Source: Streptomyces griseoflavus
Lineage (GTDB): Bacteria; Actinomycetota; Actinomycetes; Streptomycetales; Streptomycetaceae
Assembly (NCBI RefSeq): GCF_014649995.1
Contig: NZ_BMUC01000017.1
Span: 86,929-150,928 of the forward strand
Reading direction: 5' to 3'
Length of the DNA stretch: 64,000 nucleotides
Shown: positions 18,196 to 25,951 of the stretch, piece by piece
How positions within the stretch are numbered: the first letter of the stretch is position 1
How the letters are laid out: every line of letters begins with the position of its first letter
The notes under the pieces: generated by a model
Database searches by the model: none
The model's input: only the letters and a program-made list of their open reading frames with translations
What the model was told of the DNA's origin: nothing
Made by a program: the position numbers and the translations under genes

Positions 18196-19134
18196 ATGAC
18201 GCCCGGCAACAACGGCGCGAGCACGCCCGAGGACGACGACCCGTTCGGCTACCTCTACGCCGACGGGCAGGCCAACGGGGCCCAGCCGCCGTCCGGTGGT
18301 TACGGCTACCCGAACTCGGTCAACCGGGTGCGGCCGGTCGGAACCCGGCAGTACGGCCAGCAGGCGCCCGCCCCGCAGGCACCGCCGCAGCAGGGCGCCT
18401 ACGGCCAGCCCAGCGCCCACTACGCCGCCCCGGAGACCCTGCCGGGCGGCGCCACCACGACCCAGTCGCACCAGCCGTCGCACGGCGGTGGCGGCCGGGG
18501 CCGCGGCCCCAACACCAAGGGCCTGCTCATCGGCGCGATCGCCGTGGTCGCCGCGGTCGTCATCGGCATCTCCATCGCCATGCTCGGCGGTGACGACGAC
18601 GACAAGGGCGGCAACCAGGCCGACGCGAGCCCGACGCAGAGCCAGGACGAGGGCAAGCCCAGCCCGTCGGCCAGCGAGGGCGGGGCGGACGACGAGAAGG
18701 CCGAACTGCCCACCATCGACGCGAAGGCGCTCCGCCTGGACGGGGGAGCGGCGCTCGCCTCGGACGTCGAGGGAGCCCAGTCCGGCGGCGGCATCTACGT
18801 GACCAACCTCAACCAGCCGGGCTCCACGGTCACCTGGACGGTGAACGGCATCCCCGAGGACGGCGCCTACACCGTCTTCGTCCGCTACAGCACCACCGAC
18901 GACCCCCAGTCGATGTCGCTGACCGTCAACGGCAAGCCCTTCGGTTCAAAGCTGAACATGGACAACTTCGCCAGGGCCAAGGACGGCGACTTCTCCAAGG
19001 GCTGGACTCAGACCTTCGCCTGGCCGACCCTGAACAAGGGCACCAACACCATCTCGGTCTCCTGCGGCGACGGCGACAAGTGCAACGTCCTGCTCGACCA
19101 GCTGTGGCTCAAGGAGGGCCAGGTCAAGAAGTGA
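18196..19134 (+). CDS. Membrane-anchored carbohydrate-binding-module protein (CBM35/CBM6-like)
   Basis: The 312-residue protein has a cytoplasmic Gln/Pro/Gly-rich N-terminus (1-105), one membrane helix at about 109-130, an acidic and Ser/Pro-rich linker (131-170), and an extracellular beta-sandwich from about 175. The domain has the look of a carbohydrate-binding module: GGGIYVTNLNQPGSTVTWTV, then YTVFVRYSTTD, then FGSKLNMDNF. Two cysteines near the end (SCGDGDKC) may bridge. It might tether the cell surface to a glycan; no catalytic residues are seen. The ATG at 18196 is preceded by GCAAGGG. A strong terminator follows. Confidence 0.8.
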   Translation: MTPGNNGASTPEDDDPFGYLYADGQANGAQPPSGGYGYPNSVNRVRPVGTRQYGQQAPAPQAPPQQGAYGQPSAHYAAPETLPGGATTTQSHQPSHGGGGRGRGPNTKGLLIGAIAVVAAVVIGISIAMLGGDDDDKGGNQADASPTQSQDEGKPSPSASEGGADDEKAELPTIDAKALRLDGGAALASDVEGAQSGGGIYVTNLNQPGSTVTWTVNGIPEDGAYTVFVRYSTTDDPQSMSLTVNGKPFGSKLNMDNFARAKDGDFSKGWTQTFAWPTLNKGTNTISVSCGDGDKCNVLLDQLWLKEGQVKK

Positions 19135-19231
19135 TGGGACGACAACACCGTCGCCACTTGTCCCACCCGGTGGTACGCGGTCTGCCGTGCCCTGTGGCGA
19201 TGGACACTACGGTTGTGCTCTCACTGTAAAA

Positions 19232-19258
19232 GGCTGGGGCCTTGTGGAGGCCCCAGCC
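19232..19258 (+). terminator. Terminator after the carbohydrate-binding protein gene
   Basis: GGCTGGGGCC and its exact complement flank TTGTGGA. It ends the gene that stops at 19134, and it marks the point where base composition drops. Confidence 0.85.
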
Positions 19259-20002
19259 TGGACGTACCGACTTTGTTGAACCGCGTGGCGTCCGACGGCA
19301 GGAACGGCGACCGTGGTCGCGGCTGACAATTTGAGTACGGAGTGCCGACGGTTATGGCTATCCAAGGCTACCGCCGCAGATCGAAGGTTCGACAAGCAGG
19401 GCGCTATGCATCTACTGTCGAGAACAGCGGAACGCTGGCGCCATGCAGCTACGGGGAATGCGCCGAACTGACCGGTTGGTAATTAGCTCCAATCGGTACA
19501 AGAGTTCAGCATCTTGTCACCTTCGAACCTCGCTATCTGCACGCCTATCTCGAAGAGGCCGCGGTCGTCGGATGCGGAGGTGTTCCAAGTCTGCCCTGTG
19601 TCTGCTCCACTCATGTGCTTGCGCCACGGCCAGTAGACCACCTTGCCGTTGGATTGTTCGCTAAGAATTCTGACCCGAACGTGATGCCCATCGGCCTTCG
19701 TGTCGTTCAGACCGATTGACAGTCCGACCGTGGCACCCGGGTCGGTCCAGTTGGTTATGGTAACGCCGCCATTGGCTCCTGTGGTTGAACACCAACGGTA
19801 GCTGGCGGCATGTGCGGGGCTCATGCTGATCGCGGTGACGGCTAGTGTGGCGGCCGTCGTAATAACTGCGCTGACCTTCTTGTTCATTTGCGCTCCTCAA
19901 AAGTGACTCTGCGTGACTTTATGTCATGCGCATGTGAGATTCGCTCGTATGTTTGAGGAAGGGTTAAAAGAGAGTATTAATTGGCGCGATATGCACGCTT
20001 GT
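19259..20002. other. AT-richer islet inserted between core genes
   Basis: Visibly lower GC than either flank. It contains TATTAATTGG-like tracts, rare codons and one small secreted-protein gene on the minus strand. Bases 19259-19482 hold no gene I can support; a 62-codon minus-strand frame at 19207-19395 has no ribosome-binding site and overlaps the terminator. I see no inverted or direct repeats at the edges and no recombinase, so the mode of entry is unclear. Confidence 0.6.
19483..19887 (-). CDS. Small secreted protein of unknown function in a low-GC islet
   Basis: The 134-residue precursor has a typical Sec signal peptide: MNKK, a hydrophobic core, and likely cleavage after AHA at residue 27. 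This leaves a mature domain of about 107 residues. It contains two cysteines (in YRWCSTTG and NSCTDW) that probably form a disulfide, and Trp/Asn-rich strands such as VTITNWTDPGA and YWPWRKHMSG. This suggests a small beta-sandwich with a surface or inhibitor role, but no family is recognised. Codon use includes AGA, CTT, ATT and CTA, unlike the neighbours, which suggests recent transfer. GAGGAG lies nine bases before the ATG. The stop is TAA. Confidence 0.8.
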   Translation of the reverse strand: MNKKVSAVITTAATLAVTAISMSPAHAASYRWCSTTGANGGVTITNWTDPGATVGLSIGLNDTKADGHHVRVRILSEQSNGKVVYWPWRKHMSGADTGQTWNTSASDDRGLFEIGVQIARFEGDKMLNSCTDWS

Positions 20003-20920
20003 TCAGGCTGCGTTGGCTGCGACACGTCCAAGAAGCTCCTTGTAAGCTCCCCAGTCGAACTCACCGGCCACCGGGGAGAGCACCGTCGCCGCCGACAGGG
20101 CGACTGCGCGGGCCAGGCGGTCCGGCCAGGGCAGGTGTTCCACCAGGCCCGAGAGCAGGCCCGCGGCCAGGGAGTCGCCGGCGCCCGTGGGGTTGCCGTG
20201 CAGGGGGGCCGGCGGGGCCGCGCGCCAACGGCCCTCGGGGGTCACCGCGAGCAGGCCCTCCGGGCCGAGGGAGGCGACCACGGTGCCCGCGCCTCGGCGG
20301 CGGGCGTCCTGGGTGGCGCGCGACGGCTCGTGGGAGCCGGTGAGTTCGGCCAGTTCGTCGGCGTTGGGCTTGAGGATGTCGGGGCGCCCGGCGACCCCCC
20401 GGCGCAGCGCCGCGCCGCTCGTGTCCAGGAGCGTCGGGACCCCGGCCGCGCGGGCGGTGCGGATCAGGCCCGCGTACGCGCCCACCGGGACGCCCGGGGG
20501 CAGGCTGCCGCACAGGGCCACCGCCGAGGCCGAGGCCAGCAGGTCCTCGTACACCTCCTGGAACGCCGACCACTCGGCGTGACTCACGGTGGGGCCGGGC
20601 TCGTTGAGCTGGGTGGTGCCGCCGGAGCGGCCGTCGGCGACGGCGACGGTGCGCCGGGTCGGGCCGGCGATCGGGACCAGCGCGTCCGTCAGGTGCGGCA
20701 CCTCGGTGAGCAGGTCGCGCAGGACGCGTCCCGTCGTACCGCCCGAGAAGCCGGTCACCGTCACCTCGTGGCCGAGGGCGGCGAGCACCCGGGCCACGTT
20801 GACGCCCTTGCCGCCGGGGCGTTCCGTCACCTCGGAGACCCGGTGGGAGGAGCCCGCCCGCAGGGACGGTATGCGGTAGGTGATGTCGAGAGCGGTGTTC
20901 AGCGTCACCGTGAGGATCAC
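20003..20920 (-). CDS. PfkB-family sugar kinase (1-phosphofructokinase/tagatose-6-phosphate kinase-like)
   Basis: The 305-residue kinase has both PfkB signatures: RPGGKGVNVARVLAALG (34-50) and NPTGAGDSLAAGLL, with the catalytic base D249. It opens ILTVTLNTALDITY, as in 1-phosphofructokinases and tagatose-6-phosphate kinases, so a phosphorylated ketose is the likely substrate. The start is a GTG at 20920 with GGGGAGG about 12 bases upstream; the frame opens further upstream only through low-complexity codons. It follows nagA on the same strand, but a hairpin at 20982-21020 separates them. The aminosugar genes next door suggest a role after NagB, but this is inference. Confidence 0.88.
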   Translation of the reverse strand: MILTVTLNTALDITYRIPSLRAGSSHRVSEVTERPGGKGVNVARVLAALGHEVTVTGFSGGTTGRVLRDLLTEVPHLTDALVPIAGPTRRTVAVADGRSGGTTQLNEPGPTVSHAEWSAFQEVYEDLLASASAVALCGSLPPGVPVGAYAGLIRTARAAGVPTLLDTSGAALRRGVAGRPDILKPNADELAELTGSHEPSRATQDARRRGAGTVVASLGPEGLLAVTPEGRWRAAPPAPLHGNPTGAGDSLAAGLLSGLVEHLPWPDRLARAVALSAATVLSPVAGEFDWGAYKELLGRVAANAA

Positions 20921-20981
20921 CGGGCCGACCTCCCCTTTTGCCTGTGCTTTCCCGTGCTCCGGGGGCACGATCATGCCAAAC

Positions 20982-21020
20982 GGACGGCGGTCGGCCCACC
21001 CCTCGGGCCGGCCGCCGTCC
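20982..21020 (-). terminator. Terminator after nagA
   Basis: A 16-bp stem (20982-20997 with 21005-21020, one G-U) begins about 20 bp beyond the nagA stop and ends the nagK-nagA transcript before the downstream sugar kinase. Confidence 0.75.
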
Positions 21021-21039
21021 GCCGCGGCCGCGGGACGGA

Positions 21040-22185
21040 TCAGCCCAGCCGGGGATCGATCACCCATTCCCCCCGGCGCATCACGCCCACCAGGTCGAAG
21101 CCGGAGTCCAGAACCACCAGGTCGGCGTCCTTCCCGGGCTCCAGGGAACCGATCCGGTCGTCCAGGCCGAGCAGTCGCGCCGGGTTGGCGGAGATCGCCG
21201 CGACGACGTCCTCCACGGGCAGCCCGTCCACCGTCACCGCCCGCTTGAAGGCACGGTCCAGGGTGAGCGTGGAGCCGGCGATCGAGCCGCCCTCCACCAG
21301 CCGGGCCACCCCGTCGGCGACCTCGACCTCCAGTGTGCCCAGCATGTAGCGCCCGTCGCCGAAGCCGGCCGCGTCCATCGCGTCGGTGATGAACGCGACC
21401 CGGTCCCGGCCCGCGTGGTGGAAGGCCAGCTGGAGCGCGGCCGGGTGCAGGTGCGTACCGTCGTTGATCAGCTCGACGGTGACCCGCTCGTCCTCGAGGA
21501 GCGCGGTGATCGGGCCCGGGGCGCGGTGGCCGAGCGGGGGCATCGCGTTGAACAGGTGGGTGGCGACGCTCGCGCCCGCGTCGACGGCCTGGAGCGTCTG
21601 CTCGTAGGTGGCGTCCGTGTGCCCGACGGCCGCGATCACGCCGTGCTCGGCGAGCAGCCGTACGGAGTCCAGGCCGCCCGGCAGCTCGGTGGCCAGCGTC
21701 ATCATCCGCGCCTGCCCGTGCGCCGCGTCGATCAGCTTGCGCACCTCGGCCGGGTCGGGGTCGCGCAGCAGCTGCTCGTCGTGCGCGCCCTTGCGGCAGG
21801 GGGAGATGAACGGCCCCTCGAAGTGGATGCCGGCGATGTCGCCCTGCTGGGCCAGTTCCGCCAGCATCCCGGCGTGCCGGGCGAGGAAGTCCAGGTCGCC
21901 GGTGACGGCGGAGGCGACCAGCGTGGTGGTGCCGTGGGCGCGGTGGGTGCGCACGCCCCGCAGGACGTCCTCGGCGGTGCCGCCCGCGAAGGACGCTCCG
22001 CCGCCGCCGTGGTTGTGGAGGTCGACGAAGCCGGGGACCAGCCAGTGGCCGGAGACGTCGACCGTCTCGGCGGTGTCGGGTGCCGTGGTGGCGATCCGCG
22101 CGCCCTCGACGATCACGCGGCCGTCGTCCACGGTCCCGGTGGGCAGGACCACCCGGGCACCGGCGAGAACCTTGGTGGGGGCCAT
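21040..22185 (-). CDS. nagA: N-acetylglucosamine-6-phosphate deacetylase
   Basis: The 381-residue amidohydrolase removes acetate from N-acetylglucosamine-6-phosphate to give glucosamine-6-phosphate in the cytoplasm. It is the committed step in aminosugar use and sets the level of the DasR ligand. Metal and substrate residues are in place: H57 and H59 (VDLHNHGGGG), the glutamate of IHFEGPFIS, the histidines of AVGHTDATYE and THLFNAM, and the catalytic aspartate in FITDAMDAAG. Its ATG overlaps the stop of the upstream kinase (TGATG), so the two are translationally coupled. Expression is probably set by the two DasR-like sites ahead of that kinase. Confidence 0.95.
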   Translation of the reverse strand: MAPTKVLAGARVVLPTGTVDDGRVIVEGARIATTAPDTAETVDVSGHWLVPGFVDLHNHGGGGASFAGGTAEDVLRGVRTHRAHGTTTLVASAVTGDLDFLARHAGMLAELAQQGDIAGIHFEGPFISPCRKGAHDEQLLRDPDPAEVRKLIDAAHGQARMMTLATELPGGLDSVRLLAEHGVIAAVGHTDATYEQTLQAVDAGASVATHLFNAMPPLGHRAPGPITALLEDERVTVELINDGTHLHPAALQLAFHHAGRDRVAFITDAMDAAGFGDGRYMLGTLEVEVADGVARLVEGGSIAGSTLTLDRAFKRAVTVDGLPVEDVVAAISANPARLLGLDDRIGSLEPGKDADLVVLDSGFDLVGVMRRGEWVIDPRLG

Positions 22186-23177
22186 CAGGTGGTTACCTCC
22201 GAGGGGGCAGTGGGGTCGGTGGAGTCAGTGGGATCGGTGGTATCGGTGCGGTCCGTGGTGCCGTCGATCAGGTCCCAGGCGAGCAGCCCCGCGCCCAGGC
22301 ATCCGGCGGTGTCCCCGAGGGCCGCGGGAACCAGGGACGGCAGCTTCTGGAAGGTGACCCGCCGCCGGACGGCCTCCCGCAGCGGTGCGAACAAGGTTTC
22401 CCCCGCCTCGGCGAGCCCGCCACCGATGATCAGGACCCGGGGGTCCAGCAGGGTGAGCGCGGTGACCAGCCCGTCGGCGAGCGCGTCCACCGCCTCCTGC
22501 CACACCTGACGGGCCCGTGCGTCACCGGACTCGACGGCCTTCGCGCAGTCCGCCGCGTCCGCGTCCGGGTCGCCGCAGGCCGCCGCCCACGCCTCGCTCA
22601 CCGCGGCCGCGGACGCGAACCGCTCCAGGCAGCCGCGCTGCCCGCACGGGCAGGGGGCGCCTCCCGGCCGTACGACGATGTGGCCGATCTCGCCCGCGAA
22701 TCCGTGCGCGCCCGCCTCCACCCGGCCGTCGATGCCGATGGCGCCCGCGATCCCGGTGCCCAGCGGTACGAAGAGGAAGCGGTCGGCGCCCCGGCCGGCC
22801 CCGATGCGGCCCTCGGCGAGCCCGCCGGTGCGCACGTCGTGGCCGAGGGCGACGGGGACGCCGCCGAGCCGCTCGGCGAGCAGCGCGCGCAGCGGGACGT
22901 CGCGCCAGCCGAGGTTGACCGCGTGGACGGCGACGCCCTCCGCCTCGTCGACGATCCCGGGGACGGCGACACCGGCGGCGGACGCGGGTTCGCCGTGCCG
23001 GTCGATGCCGTGGGCGCGCAGTTCGGCCGCGAAGTCGAGGATGCCCGCGACGACCGCGTCCGGGCCGCGTTCGCGGCCGGTGGGCCGGCGGGCCCGGTGC
23101 AGCAGCGCGCCGTCCGCCCCGACCAGGGCGGCCTTCATCCCGGTGCCGCCCACGTCGAGGGCGATGACATGTTTCAC
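22185..23177 (-). CDS. nagK: ROK-family N-acetylglucosamine kinase
   Basis: The 330-residue kinase has the ROK ATP-binding start (VIALDVGGTGMKAAL), the EIGH motif at 163-166, and the zinc-binding CxCGxxGC cluster (CPCGQRGC, 176-183). Its place directly before nagA makes N-acetylglucosamine the most likely substrate. The catalytic aspartate lies in GHDV (D113). The C-terminus is an odd Thr/Asp tail of about 20 residues with a repeated TDxT pattern. I chose the GTG at 23177 rather than the one at 23204, because the latter would lie two bases from a DasR-like operator and lack a leader. Divergent from a sugar-binding lipoprotein gene. Confidence 0.88.
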   Translation of the reverse strand: MKHVIALDVGGTGMKAALVGADGALLHRARRPTGRERGPDAVVAGILDFAAELRAHGIDRHGEPASAAGVAVPGIVDEAEGVAVHAVNLGWRDVPLRALLAERLGGVPVALGHDVRTGGLAEGRIGAGRGADRFLFVPLGTGIAGAIGIDGRVEAGAHGFAGEIGHIVVRPGGAPCPCGQRGCLERFASAAAVSEAWAAACGDPDADAADCAKAVESGDARARQVWQEAVDALADGLVTALTLLDPRVLIIGGGLAEAGETLFAPLREAVRRRVTFQKLPSLVPAALGDTAGCLGAGLLAWDLIDGTTDRTDTTDPTDSTDPTAPSEVTT

Positions 23178-23205
23178 GGGAAACAGTGTGGACCGGAGAC
23201 CCACA

Positions 23206-23221
23206 ACAGGTCTAGTCCACT
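23206..23221. promoter_or_regulatory. DasR-responsive element-like site 1
   Basis: ACAGGTCTAGTCCACT matches 13 of 16 positions of the DasR dre consensus as I recall it (AGTGGTCTAGACCACT). It lies just upstream of nagK. DasR is released by glucosamine-6-phosphate, which nagK-nagA generate. Confidence 0.75.
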
Positions 23222-23223
23222 TA

Positions 23224-23239
23224 CATGGTGTAGACCTTA
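23224..23239. promoter_or_regulatory. DasR-responsive element-like site 2
   Basis: CATGGTGTAGACCTTA keeps the GGT/TAGACC core but matches only about 10 of 16 consensus positions. It is 18 bp from site 1 and closer to the divergent lipoprotein gene. Confidence 0.5.
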
Positions 23240-23295
23240 TTCCGATTATCGAAAAGTTTCGGACGGCGCGGGGCGCCGGGGCAGGGGCAGGGCAC

Positions 23296-24573
23296 GTGCA
23301 GCGGCGGGTCAGGACGAGGACGATCGCGGCGGTGTCCGCGCTGGGGCTGACGGGAGTCCTCGGCGGATGCGGAGCCGGCGGCGGTTCGTCCGAGGTGACG
23401 CTGACCCTCGTCGCCGCCGACTACGGCACCGGCGCGGCCGACAGCTCCGAGAAGTACTGGGCCGACCTGGTCGAGCGGTACGAGTCCGACCACCCCGGAG
23501 TGAGCATCGAGGTCAGCGTCCACTCCTGGAACGACGTCGACCGCGAAGTCAAGGAGATGGTCGACGCCGGTGACGCGCCGGACATGGCGCAGATCGGCGC
23601 GTACGCCGACTACGCGGCCGAGGGCAGGCTCTACAAGGCAGGCGACCTGCTCTCCATACCCGTCCAGGCCGACTTCCTCTCCCAGCTCGCCGAAGCGGGC
23701 CAGGTCGACAGCGTGCAGTACGGCATGCCGTTCGCCGCGTCCACGCGCATGCTGTTCTACAACAAGGACCTGTTCGCCAAGGCCGGCATCACGCCGCCGA
23801 CCACCTGGCAGGACATCGCCGAGAACGCCGAGGCGCTCGACGCGGAGGGCGTGACGTACCCGTACGCGCTGCCGCTCGGCCCCGAGGAGGCGCAGGCGGA
23901 GACCCTGCAGTGGATGCTCAGCGGCGACGGCGGCTACACCGACCTCGGCGGCACCTACGGCATCGACTCCACGGAGAACGTCGCGACCTTCACCTGGCTG
24001 CGGGACGAACTGGTCGGCAAGGGCCTCACCGGTCCCGTCGAACCCGGCAAGCTCGACCGGGCCGAGGCGTTCGAGGCGTTCGCCGAAGGCGAGGTCGGCA
24101 TGCTCAACGGGCACCCCTCGCTGATGGAGGCGGCCGGGAAGAAGGGCGTGAAGTACGGCATGGTGCCGACGCCCGGAGCGGACGGCGCGAGCGGGTCCAC
24201 GCTCGGTGTCGCCGACTGGATGATGGCCTTCAACGAGAACGGCCACCGCGACCAGATCGGCGACTTCCTCGACTTCGTCTACAGCGAGGAGAACGTCCTC
24301 GCCTTCTCCCGCCGGTACGACCTGCTGCCGGTCACCGGATCCGCGTCCCGGGCGATGGCCGCCGAGGGGCGGGACAAGGACCTCGAGCCGTTCCTGGAGC
24401 AGCTGCCGACCTCGGAGCTCTATCCGGTCGGGAACACGTCCTGGGCGTCGGTCAACGCGGCGGTCAAGAAGCAGATCGGCAAGGCGGTGGCGCCCGGCGG
24501 CAGCCCCGCGGGGGTGCTGGGCGGGCTCCAGGCGGCGGCCTCGCGGGCGGAGAGCGGGGAGCGGGCGGAGTAG
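23296..24573 (+). CDS. Sugar ABC transporter substrate-binding lipoprotein
   Basis: The 425-residue protein is a family-1 extracellular solute-binding protein. It has an Arg-rich signal peptide, a lipobox ending at Cys25 (LGGC), and two alternating alpha/beta lobes. Recognisable segments are YGMPFAASTRMLFYNKDLFAKAG and GEVGMLNGHPSLMEAAG. It would capture an oligo- or monosaccharide outside the membrane. No permease or ATPase is adjacent, so it may work with an importer elsewhere, powered by MsiK. The start is a GTG at 23296, just before the twin-Arg-like leader. Two DasR-like sites lie between it and nagK, so aminosugar control is plausible. Confidence 0.88.
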   Translation: MQRRVRTRTIAAVSALGLTGVLGGCGAGGGSSEVTLTLVAADYGTGAADSSEKYWADLVERYESDHPGVSIEVSVHSWNDVDREVKEMVDAGDAPDMAQIGAYADYAAEGRLYKAGDLLSIPVQADFLSQLAEAGQVDSVQYGMPFAASTRMLFYNKDLFAKAGITPPTTWQDIAENAEALDAEGVTYPYALPLGPEEAQAETLQWMLSGDGGYTDLGGTYGIDSTENVATFTWLRDELVGKGLTGPVEPGKLDRAEAFEAFAEGEVGMLNGHPSLMEAAGKKGVKYGMVPTPGADGASGSTLGVADWMMAFNENGHRDQIGDFLDFVYSEENVLAFSRRYDLLPVTGSASRAMAAEGRDKDLEPFLEQLPTSELYPVGNTSWASVNAAVKKQIGKAVAPGGSPAGVLGGLQAAASRAESGERAE

Positions 24574-24583
24574 CCTGCGGGGC

Positions 24584-24832
24584 ATGGAGCTGGGGGACGA
24601 GGGCGCGGGTGTGCTGGGACGGCGGGAGCGGGACATTCTCGCGCTGGAGCGGCGGGGGTTCGCCGGGCCCGGTGCGAAGGAGCGGGTGATCCGGGAGGAG
24701 TTGGGGCTGGCGCCGGTGCGGTACTTCCAGTTGCTGAACGCGCTGCTGGACGATCCGCGGGCGCTGGCCCACGACCCGGTGACGGTCAACCGTCTGCGAC
24801 GGATACGGGAGCAGCGGCGCGCGGAGCGGTGA
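24584..24832 (+). CDS. DUF3263 protein
   Basis: This 82-residue, mostly helical protein matches DUF3263, a small actinobacterial family with a sigma-factor-like or HTH-like helical pattern. The core is LGRRERDILALERRGF, followed by KERVIREELGLAPVRYFQLLNALL. It is basic and has no cysteine or membrane segment. A DNA-binding role is often guessed for the family but not shown. It starts 10 bp after the lipoprotein stop and may be cotranscribed with it. The end of the gene borders a GC-rich tandem repeat. Confidence 0.85.
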   Translation: MELGDEGAGVLGRRERDILALERRGFAGPGAKERVIREELGLAPVRYFQLLNALLDDPRALAHDPVTVNRLRRIREQRRAER

Positions 24833-24896
24833 GGGTGGTTGCCCGGGGCGGCCGAGGGGTGTTTCGCCCCCGCCGCCCCTTCCCGTCCCGTCCCCG

Positions 24897-25034
24897 GGGC
24901 TGCGCCCCGGACCCCCTGTCGGCCCTGGACGGGCCTCGTCCTCAAACGCCGGACGGGCTGAGTGAGGGCTGCGCCCCGGGCCCCCTGTCGGCCCTGGACG
25001 GGCCTCGTTCTCACATGCCGGACGGGCTGAGTGG
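24897..25034. repeat. Tandem 69-bp intergenic repeat (two units)
   Basis: Two near-identical units (24897-24965 and 24966-25034) share GCGCCCCGG, GTCGGCCCTGGACGGGCCTC and GCCGGACGGGCTGAG blocks. A shorter relative in the opposite orientation lies at 56028-56071. The second unit runs into the 3' end of otsB and supplies its last residues and stop codon. Confidence 0.8.
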
Positions 25035-25895
25035 GGGCATGCGGTTTGCCAGGGTGTGCAGGAGGCGGACGACGCCGGGTGGGCCGTCGGTGACGATGTC
25101 CGCGCGTTCGCGCAGTTCCGTCACCTCCTCGCTGCCGCTGCAGACGAGGAGGCCGGGGGTGCCGGCGGTGCGGAGTTTGTCGACGGCCGTGAAGGCGGCG
25201 AGGTCGCCCAGGTCGTCACCGGCGTAGAGGACCGCGCCGGCGCCGATCTCCCGGGCGTACTCCATCAGGGCGACGCCCTTGTCCATGCCGGGCGGGCGCA
25301 GTTCCAGGACCATGCGGCCGGGCTCGACGACGAGACCGTGCCGGGTGGCGAGGTCGGTGAGCGGCTCGCGCAGGGCCTCGAAGGCGGCCTGCGGATCGGC
25401 GGCCCTGCGGGTGTGGACGGCGACCGCCCGGCCGCCCTTCTCCTCGATCCAGGTGCCCCGCCACGCGCCGAACCGGTCGAGCAGTCCCGGCAGCTCGGCG
25501 CGGGCGGTGGCGACGCCGGGATGCGGGGCGGGCGCGGTGACCGTGCCCGTCACGGCGTCCCAGCGTTCGGCCCCGTAGTGGCCTAGGACGACGAGGTGTT
25601 CCAGTCCGGGGACGCCCGCGAAGCCGCCGTTGCGGACCGCGACGCCCGCCGGCCGGCCGGTGACGACCGCGACCGCGGCCACCTTCGGGGCGAGCGCGGC
25701 GAGCGCGGGCACCGCGTCGGGGTGCGCGCGGGCCTGCTCCGGGTCGGACACGATCGGCGCGAGCGTCCCGTCGAAGTCGAGCCCGATCAGCGCCTTGTCC
25801 GGGTGCGAGAGGAGCGCCTCGAGACCCTCCCGCCCGGCCGGTGAGGCGGGCGTCGGCAGGGTGCTCGGGTCGGTGGGATCCGTGTGGCTGGCCAT
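25011..25895 (-). CDS. otsB: Trehalose-6-phosphate phosphatase
   Basis: The 294-residue HAD-superfamily phosphatase removes phosphate from trehalose-6-phosphate made by the upstream synthase. The nucleophile motif DFDGTLAP is at residues 40-47, the second motif is AVVTGRP, and the metal site is GDDLGDLAAF near the C-terminus. The N-terminal 25 residues are a Thr/Pro-rich leader. The last residues (PLSPSGM) and the stop lie inside a dispersed intergenic repeat, so the C-terminus may have been rewritten by it. It follows otsA by 56 bp on the same strand. Trehalose serves as an osmolyte and spore carbohydrate in Streptomyces. Confidence 0.92.
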   Translation of the reverse strand: MASHTDPTDPSTLPTPASPAGREGLEALLSHPDKALIGLDFDGTLAPIVSDPEQARAHPDAVPALAALAPKVAAVAVVTGRPAGVAVRNGGFAGVPGLEHLVVLGHYGAERWDAVTGTVTAPAPHPGVATARAELPGLLDRFGAWRGTWIEEKGGRAVAVHTRRAADPQAAFEALREPLTDLATRHGLVVEPGRMVLELRPPGMDKGVALMEYAREIGAGAVLYAGDDLGDLAAFTAVDKLRTAGTPGLLVCSGSEEVTELRERADIVTDGPPGVVRLLHTLANRMPPLSPSGM

Positions 25896-25951
25896 ACGCC
25901 CAACCTATCCGCGGTCGCCCCCTCGCACGCCTGTCTGACCGGCCATACCGG

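Noticed and set aside
19207-19395. 62-codon minus-strand frame in the low-GC islet
   Set aside because: It overlaps the terminator, has no ribosome-binding site and shows no domain.
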